A DNA stretch of 20,357 nucleotides from a virus, in IMG/VR virus record IMGVR_UViG_3300023313_000142, positions 1 through 20,357 of that record. One strand, given 5' to 3'. Below the pieces are notes generated by a model. That model saw only the letters and a program-made list of their open reading frames with translations, had not been told where the DNA came from and ran no database searches. The stretch's first letter is position 1, and each line of letters starts with the position of its first letter. Positions 15,726-20,357 of this stretch are shown one piece after another. Both the position numbers and the translations under genes were made by a program.

Positions 15726-15992
15726 ATGGGTATTCATACTAATATAAATGGAACAGTAAAAGTTCATAAATCAAAGCATATAAGTTTAGAAAAACTAATC
15801 TTAATGGTATTCACTGATCCCGATTACAATGTAGATCAAGTAACAGATTGTGATTGTTACATTTATAATATGAACATTAATTTAGATTATAGTGATCTAT
15901 GTGCAGTTAAAGATATTACAGAATTTGTAGATATTTTAGAACAATGCAATTCTGTAGTTGATTTAACCTCAAGTATAAGGTGGTATAGATGA
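15726..15992 (+). CDS. Small protein of unknown function between nuclease and ATPase genes, 88 residues
   Basis: The start codon follows the preceding stop directly, with GAGGG at 15713-15717 upstream. Its stop overlaps the next start as ATGA, so it is embedded in the gp47/gp46 pair. The product starts MGIHTNINGTVKVHKSKHIS and is strand-rich and acidic in the centre (CDCYIYNMNINLDYSDL). No membrane segment or known motif is visible. The position suggests co-expression with, and perhaps regulation of, the nuclease complex; that is inference from location only. Confidence 0.75.
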   Translation: MGIHTNINGTVKVHKSKHISLEKLILMVFTDPDYNVDQVTDCDCYIYNMNINLDYSDLCAVKDITEFVDILEQCNSVVDLTSSIRWYR

Positions 15993-18103
15993 TTTTATTT
16001 CAGTCTGCATCAGCGCAGAACTTTCTAAGTATCGGTTCTAGTACAGTAGCGTTTGATTTGTATAGCATAGATAAGACAATTATTTATGGTACAAATGGTA
16101 CAGGTAAATCAACCATTATTGATATTATTACTTATGCTTTGTTTAACAAAACTATCCGTGATGTTAAATTACCTCAGTTAGTTAATTCTGTTAATAAAAA
16201 GAACATGGTATGTAGTGTAGAATTTTCTATTAATTCTCATAGTTTCAAAGTAAGCAGAGGTCAAAAACCAACACTGTTTACTATAGAAAAAGATGGTAAA
16301 TTATTAGATGAAGATGCAGCTACTAAGGATTTACAAAAGCGCCTAGAACAAGAAATACTTGGTTGTGATTATCGTAGCTTTACTCAAACATCAATTATGT
16401 CTAGTTCAGGTTCTAAATACTTCATGGAGTTAACTACACCTGAGCGCAGATCAGTTGTTGAACAGATGCTTGATATTGAAGTTATCGGTAGAATGTCTAG
16501 TGTTATTAAAGATAGACAAAAAGAAATAAACGCTAGAGTAGAATCAAATATAAATAGTATTAATATTTGTGAAATAAACATTACAAATAAAAAAGAAAAT
16601 ATTGATTCTATTAGTGTTATTTCTAAAGATCATTTAACCTCAAAAGAAGATGAGCTAACAGATTTAATAACGAATTTAACGGTTGCTAATACACAGCTTA
16701 ACGAATTAAATTCTGTTGTTATTAAATATCCCGAAAAACCAACAACTCCAACTAAGCCAGAATACGTTTGTAGTGAAACGCCAGAGAAACCAGTTATTAA
16801 TACTGATGTTGTTCTTCCTGATGAACCAAAATATAAGATTTCTGAACTACCATTGGAGCCAGCACAGGGTAATACTAATTTAATCAGTGAGTTAATTGAA
16901 AAAAGAATTTCTATAGAACAATCTATGAAATCATTAATTAATGATGCTAATTATCATAAGAAACGAGCAGAATTTTATAAAACTCACAACAGTTGTGATA
17001 ACTGCAAACAAGAAATTTCTACTGATTTTAAGAGATCTATATTTGAAACTATAAATTCTGATATTAAAAAATCAGGAAATTCATATAAAGAGTTAAATAA
17101 TGAGTTAGATAATGTTAAATATAAAATAGAAGAACAAAACAATATTAAATCAATTCATGATCAGTGGGGATCTGATTGTTATGATATTGAGGCAACTACT
17201 CTATCATTTAATACTGCATTAAAACGTGATTGGGAATTAGAATGCAATGCTATTATTTCAGCAAATAATAACAAGAATAATAAAATTATTTCTGATTGGG
17301 AAACAGTATGTAATTCATTAGCTGCTAATGATAAAGCAAGCCATGAGCAAAAAGTTGCTGAGTACGAGCAAAAAGTATGGGAATTAATGAAGCCATACAA
17401 AGATGAATGCCAGCGATTAGATTTAGAACATACAAGTCAATTGCGCGAGCTAAACAATAAAGTATCTGATCTAACCACAAGACAAATCAAATTAGAACAA
17501 GATATTTCTGAACTTAAATCAAAACAAAATAATAACTTAGAAAAATATACACAAGAGCTAAATGTTCTTAATGATGAATACTCTTTGTTATTAGTTAATC
17601 GTGGAAATTTAAGAGAAGAATTAGAGACTGTTAAATTAGGCATAGAAATGCTTAAAGATACAGGACTAAAAGCTAAAATTGTTCAGCAATACCTACCAAA
17701 TATTAATATTAGTATTAATGATTATTTGGATAAAATGGGTGCTAATTATTCATACGTATTAGATGAAAACTTTAACGAGACTATTAAATCTAGACATCGT
17801 GATAAATTTAGTTATGGATCATTTAGTAATGGTGAGCGGAGTCGGATCAATTTTGCTATTATGTTGATGTGGATAGACTTAGCAAAATCTAAAAATACAA
17901 TCAGTTCAAATTTGTTATTAATTGATGAAGTATTAGATTCTGCTTTAGATGAAGATGGTATCAATAAGGTTATGCACATATTTGATGCAATGGAAATGAA
18001 TATCTTTGTAGTCTCTCACAGAAAAGAGATCAGAGATTTATTTGATACTAAAATTGAAGTAACCAAAAACGGTAATTTCAGCCAATATAGGACAACAGAA
18101 TGA
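15989..18103 (+). CDS. Recombination ATPase, SbcC/Rad50/T4 gp46-like with zinc hook
   Basis: This 704-residue SMC-type ATPase partners the gp47-like nuclease. It has Walker A GTNGTGKST (34-42), Q-loop QTSIMSS (Q133), a first coiled coil to about 240, a CDNC zinc hook (C336, C339), a second coiled coil to about 560, ABC signature FSNGERSR (612-619), Walker B LLLIDE (642-647), D-loop SALDEDG and switch histidine VVSHR (H677). It is longer than T4 gp46 (560). An odd proline-rich stretch at about 247-292, with PEKP twice and several KP/EP pairs, interrupts the first coil. It starts in an ATGA overlap with AAGGTGG upstream and ends in ATGA coupling to the next gene. Confidence 0.95.
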   Translation: MILFQSASAQNFLSIGSSTVAFDLYSIDKTIIYGTNGTGKSTIIDIITYALFNKTIRDVKLPQLVNSVNKKNMVCSVEFSINSHSFKVSRGQKPTLFTIEKDGKLLDEDAATKDLQKRLEQEILGCDYRSFTQTSIMSSSGSKYFMELTTPERRSVVEQMLDIEVIGRMSSVIKDRQKEINARVESNINSINICEINITNKKENIDSISVISKDHLTSKEDELTDLITNLTVANTQLNELNSVVIKYPEKPTTPTKPEYVCSETPEKPVINTDVVLPDEPKYKISELPLEPAQGNTNLISELIEKRISIEQSMKSLINDANYHKKRAEFYKTHNSCDNCKQEISTDFKRSIFETINSDIKKSGNSYKELNNELDNVKYKIEEQNNIKSIHDQWGSDCYDIEATTLSFNTALKRDWELECNAIISANNNKNNKIISDWETVCNSLAANDKASHEQKVAEYEQKVWELMKPYKDECQRLDLEHTSQLRELNNKVSDLTTRQIKLEQDISELKSKQNNNLEKYTQELNVLNDEYSLLLVNRGNLREELETVKLGIEMLKDTGLKAKIVQQYLPNINISINDYLDKMGANYSYVLDENFNETIKSRHRDKFSYGSFSNGERSRINFAIMLMWIDLAKSKNTISSNLLLIDEVLDSALDEDGINKVMHIFDAMEMNIFVVSHRKEIRDLFDTKIEVTKNGNFSQYRTTE

Positions 18104-18471
18104 ATGAAATAAAAGAATTAATTTTTGATGCGTGTGTATTTATTCAGGATAATAATTCTGATGCTAATACCATGTTAAATATTTTACGATTTTTAGATGG
18201 TAAAGAAAAACCAATTACTGATAATTCATTAATACGACAAAACCTTTTGCCTGATGTTATCAATGCGATACAAATGCGTTGTGAGGTTGAGGGTATTGAT
18301 TTTCTAAACGATGAAGAAATGGATAGTATGGTTGGTGGTGATTTATATGAGTACATGGCGAATACTTATTTAAAGTTATACATTGAAGCGAATTATAAAA
18401 ATATTAAGCACTGTTTGGATAATTGGGAATCAACAAAAACATTTCTAGAATCACATCTAGAAGAACAATAA
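18100..18471 (+). CDS. Acidic helical protein of unknown function, 123 residues
   Basis: The start overlaps the gp46-like stop as ATGA with AGGA upstream. The protein is acidic and appears mostly helical (INAIQMRCEVEGIDF, EYMANTYLKLYIEANY), with no membrane segment or catalytic motif. It is the last gene of the 14-kb block before the second palindromic element. Near its end a 7-bp inverted repeat TTCTAGA/TCTAGAA (18443-18462) lies within the coding sequence. Family not recognised; coupling suggests it is made with the recombination proteins. Confidence 0.75.
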   Translation: MNEIKELIFDACVFIQDNNSDANTMLNILRFLDGKEKPITDNSLIRQNLLPDVINAIQMRCEVEGIDFLNDEEMDSMVGGDLYEYMANTYLKLYIEANYKNIKHCLDNWESTKTFLESHLEEQ

Positions 18472-18475
18472 TCTG

Positions 18476-18581
18476 TTCTAAGCTCAACATAACCACTTCT
18501 AAGACGTTAAAATCTTTAAAAGGTACAAACACCTTATGAATATATTTTAACGCCTTAGAGAGGACAATCATTGGCTTAGAA
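18476..18581. repeat. Nested palindrome of 106 bp with arms at 21-bp spacing
   Basis: Outer arms TTCTAAGC (18476-18483) and GCTTAGAA (18574-18581) are perfect inverted repeats. Inner arms lie at 18499-18513 and 18544-18558. Both pairs share the same centre (18528.5). On each side the CTAAG/CTTAG cores are exactly 21 bp apart (18478 to 18499; 18554 to 18575), two helical turns. This geometry suggests a multimeric protein binding on one face of the DNA. Copy 1 has a similar but degenerate outer set. Confidence 0.85.
18499..18558. repeat. 60-bp interrupted palindrome, copy 2 (inverted relative to copy 1)
   Basis: The reverse complement of this segment matches 4360-4419 at 59 of 60 positions by eye. 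The one difference puts A at 18504 in the left arm (CTAAGACGTTAAAAT) opposite C in the right arm (ATTTTAACGCCTTAG). A minus-strand transcript would keep pairing as G-U at that place; a plus-strand transcript would not. The inner hairpin AAGGT (18520-18524) and ACCTT (18531-18535) is intact. Outside the arms similarity fades quickly. Confidence 0.95.
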
Positions 18582-18593
18582 TACAAGGAAAAT

Positions 18594-18929
18594 ATGGAAA
18601 TAATTAAAAAGTATTTTAAAGAGTTATACGAACAATATTCTACTGATTCTGACGCAGAAATAAATTTTATTTACGGATCAGTAGAACGAACAATGAAACA
18701 AAAAGCTAGATACAAATATTGTTATCTAAACATACCAACAGTTATACAAACTATTCAGTTAGAAATAGATTTATTAAATTCTGTTAGTCGTAGTGCTTTT
18801 AATCTACACGATCAAAACAAACGCGATATTTACAGAAATAATAGTTTAAAAAGATGTCAAAAAAACAACAAAATAAATAAGGAAAAACGTGAAAATAATC
18901 TCAAGAAATCAATCAATGCAAATGGCTAG
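18594..18929 (+). CDS. Protein of unknown function with basic C-terminus, 111 residues
   Basis: AAGGAA lies seven bases upstream of the start. Residues 1-70 are mixed and moderately acidic (FKELYEQYSTDSDAEINFIY). From about 75 the chain is very rich in K, R and N (CQKNNKINKEKRENNLKKS), which could bind nucleic acid. No known motif is visible. It is the first gene after the second palindromic element, so whatever that element does may govern it. The last 41 bases overlap the next gene. Confidence 0.65.
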   Translation: MEIIKKYFKELYEQYSTDSDAEINFIYGSVERTMKQKARYKYCYLNIPTVIQTIQLEIDLLNSVSRSAFNLHDQNKRDIYRNNSLKRCQKNNKINKEKRENNLKKSINANG

Positions 18930-19107
18930 AATTATGGCTGTGGAAATGGATTGTTGTATTAATGCAAATGAGCTGATGTATGAATATGTATCAGTATGTA
19001 ATAACGCAGATGTAGATGTTGGTATATCAATGATTGGTAGCCCTGATGTTTATAACTTCACAATAAACAAAGAAATCACGCTTACATCAATATCAGAATT
19101 AGGATAA
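18889..19107 (+). CDS. Small protein of unknown function with GTG start, 72 residues
   Basis: The start at 18889 is GTG, with AAGG six bases upstream (18879-18882). A later ATG at 18917 lacks a good ribosome site, so GTG is preferred. The product is a short, slightly acidic protein with a methionine-rich helical start (MQMARIMAVEMDCC) and a strand-rich end (YNFTINKEITLTSI). No motif is recognised. It overlaps the upstream gene by 41 bases and ends two bases before the MazG-like gene. Confidence 0.6.
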   Translation: MKIISRNQSMQMARIMAVEMDCCINANELMYEYVSVCNNADVDVGISMIGSPDVYNFTINKEITLTSISELG

Positions 19108-19109
19108 TT

Positions 19110-19625
19110 ATGAGTACATACAAAAGAGTAAAAGAGTGGAATGAAGCAGCAGGGAAATACCCATCTGATGATCCACTTGAATTTAAAGATGTATTACTGA
19201 ATCAATTAGCGCGAATTCAAGAAGAATTGGATGAAGCTGTAAAAGCAGTAAAAGAAAACAATCATATTGAAATGCTTGATGCTGCTTGTGATTTAGACGT
19301 TACTGTTAATGGCTATGCTTATTTACTTGATGTTAAAGATTATCAAGGAGCTATTAATGCTGTTCTTGATAATAACGATAGTAAATTATATACAGCCGAT
19401 GATATTACTCATGCGTTTGTTCGAGCCGATAGCCTATCAGCAACTACAGGTGAATTACATACAGTAGTTTGTACGATTAATGAAAATTCAGGCGTTAATA
19501 TGGAAGATATGAAACTAGAAGAATTAATCGAGGCAGAGGCAATTGTGAGCATTCATCGTGATCGTGATGATAAAGTTTGCAAGCCTGATGGTTTTGTTGG
19601 TGTTGATTTAGGCGAATTTTTATAG
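19110..19625 (+). CDS. MazG-like nucleotide pyrophosphohydrolase
   Basis: This 171-residue protein has the helical metal-binding signature of the MazG/HisE/dUTPase-2 superfamily: EELDEAVKAV (38-47) followed by IEMLDAACDLDVTVNG (53-68), giving the E-x-x-E and E-x-x-D pairs (E38/E39/E42; E54, D57, D61). It probably hydrolyses nucleoside triphosphates or an alarmone-like nucleotide to the monophosphate and pyrophosphate. The remaining C-terminal 100 residues, starting near AVLDNNDSKLY, occur in phage versions and may set substrate preference. AGGA precedes the start by six bases. Possible roles are dNTP pool cleansing or lowering host (p)ppGpp during infection. The exact substrate is not predictable. 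Confidence 0.85.
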   Translation: MSTYKRVKEWNEAAGKYPSDDPLEFKDVLLNQLARIQEELDEAVKAVKENNHIEMLDAACDLDVTVNGYAYLLDVKDYQGAINAVLDNNDSKLYTADDITHAFVRADSLSATTGELHTVVCTINENSGVNMEDMKLEELIEAEAIVSIHRDRDDKVCKPDGFVGVDLGEFL

Positions 19626-19632
19626 GAATAAA

Positions 19633-20357
19633 ATGCAAGACGATTTAGTTAGTGATTTAGAAACACAAGCAAATAATTGGTTAATGCTTGGTGATTGTTT
19701 AGAAAGAATGAAAGAAATACCTGATGGATCAGTAGATATGATATTAACAGATCCACCATACGGAACGACTAAGTGTAAGTGGGATTCTATTATTCCATTA
19801 GAACCTATGTGGGAACAATTGAAACGTATTATTAAACCTAATGGTGCTATTGTTTTATTTGGTAGTCAGCCATTTACAAGTATAATTGTAAGTAGCAATA
19901 TAAAGATGTTTAAATATTCATTAGTATGGAAGAAATCACAAAGCACAGGACATCTAAATGCTTGGCGTATGCCAATGAGATCACATGAGGATGTTTTAGT
20001 TTTTTATAATAAACCACCAACTTATAATCCTAAATTAATAGATAAACCAATATCTAATATAAGACCCATAACAAGCAGAACAAAAACAACTGATTGTTAT
20101 GGTAATCACCGATTGGATGCTCATAGATGTCCTCCTAATAAGTCAATGCCTAATAGTATACTGCAGTTTAATAACGCACAAGGAAAGTTACATCCAACTC
20201 AAAAACCTGTAAAGCTTATGGAATACTTAATTAAAACATATAGTAATGAAGATGAAACTATTTTGGATTTTACTATAGGTAGTGGAACTACAGGAGTTGC
20301 TTGTAAAAATCTAAACCGCAGATTTATAGGTATTGAACAAGATGAAGAATATTTTGA
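19633..20357 (+). CDS. Beta-class DNA methyltransferase with DPPY motif, cut by window end
   Basis: The first 241 residues are visible; the 3' end is beyond the window. Catalytic LTDPPYG (38-44) comes first, then a target-recognition stretch (about 100-185), the LHPTQKPVKLMEYLI block (186-200), and the cofactor motif LDFTIGSGTTG (211-221) with FIGIEQDEEYF. The order is beta class and DPPY favours N6-adenine. The cofactor motif has FT in place of the usual PF (LDPFMGSGTTG), but the GSGTTG loop is kept, so activity is likely. Its end resembles the SPPY enzyme at 6480 (ACKNL..RFIGIE), so the two may be distantly related copies. AGGA lies upstream. Probably an orphan protective methyltransferase. 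Confidence 0.92.
   Translation, partial: MQDDLVSDLETQANNWLMLGDCLERMKEIPDGSVDMILTDPPYGTTKCKWDSIIPLEPMWEQLKRIIKPNGAIVLFGSQPFTSIIVSSNIKMFKYSLVWKKSQSTGHLNAWRMPMRSHEDVLVFYNKPPTYNPKLIDKPISNIRPITSRTKTTDCYGNHRLDAHRCPPNKSMPNSILQFNNAQGKLHPTQKPVKLMEYLIKTYSNEDETILDFTIGSGTTGVACKNLNRRFIGIEQDEEYF

Larger units (their letters stand above)
18472..18593. other. Intergenic region 2, between gp46-like operon end and small genes
   Basis: This 122-base gap is nearly filled by a nested palindrome spanning 18476-18581, containing the second copy of the 60-bp element in opposite orientation to copy 1. The remaining bases carry the AAGGAA ribosome site of the gene starting at 18594. I see no U-tract terminator and no clear host promoter. 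Confidence 0.75.

Noticed and set aside
18443-18462. Inverted repeat TTCTAGA/TCTAGAA as terminator
   Set aside because: It lies inside coding sequence, is only 7 bp and AT-rich, and lacks a U-tract; probably chance.
4360-18558. tRNA gene in either intergenic element
   Set aside because: Nested stems are present but there is no T-loop (GTTCRA), D-loop or CCA-like acceptor, and arm lengths do not fit a cloverleaf.
1-20357. CRISPR array or toxin-antitoxin pair
   Set aside because: No regularly spaced repeats of CRISPR type were seen, and none of the small gene pairs shows a recognisable toxin or antitoxin motif.

Overview
The window is an AT-rich (roughly two-thirds A+T by eye), gene-dense stretch in which every supported gene lies on the + strand. 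Genes abut or overlap by 1 to 50 bases and almost all have AGGA/AAGGAG-type ribosome binding sites. It is the early/replication region of a tailed double-stranded DNA phage (Caudoviricetes) of a bacterium. No host gene, tRNA or structural (head/tail) gene was seen. The host cannot be named from this sequence. The window opens with 16 G residues, which look like a sequencing or assembly artefact at a contig end rather than biology.

Layout: 17-332 is a non-coding leader with repeats and a candidate host promoter. 333-4336 holds a T7-type single-subunit RNA polymerase, two small unknown proteins and a UvsX/RecA-like recombinase. 4337-4450 is an intergenic palindromic element. 4451-18471 is one 14-kb run of genes: DnaB/gp41-like helicase, a DUF7448-like protein, an unknown protein, a beta-class DNA methyltransferase (SPPY), a glutaredoxin-NrdA fusion interrupted by a 335-residue intein, four small overlapping ORFs (two membrane proteins), a Dam-like methyltransferase, T4-type clamp-loader large and small subunits (gp44/gp62-like), NrdB, an SbcD/gp47-like nuclease, a small unknown protein, an SbcC/gp46-like ATPase, and another small unknown protein. 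18472-18593 is a second, inverted copy of the palindromic element. After it come two small unknown proteins, a MazG-like nucleotide pyrophosphohydrolase and a third DNA methyltransferase (DPPY) cut by the window end.

How the parts fit: the phage RNA polymerase should take over transcription. Ribonucleotide reductase, with its own fused glutaredoxin, makes dNTPs, and the MazG-like enzyme may cleanse nucleotide pools. Helicase plus clamp loader drive replication, while UvsX and gp46/47 drive recombination-dependent replication and repair. Three unrelated methyltransferases without a restriction partner probably protect the DNA from host restriction. The striking feature is the combination of T7-like transcription with a T4-like replisome and recombination set.

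The least explained structure is a conserved 60-bp imperfect palindrome. It is nearly identical at 4360-4419 and, in inverted orientation, at 18499-18558. In the second copy it sits inside larger symmetric arms spaced exactly 21 bp apart, and related TCTAAGC motifs occur at the left end of the window. It fills the only two gene-free gaps after the leader and brackets the whole 14-kb block. It may be a phage promoter, replication origin, recombinase site or small mobile element.
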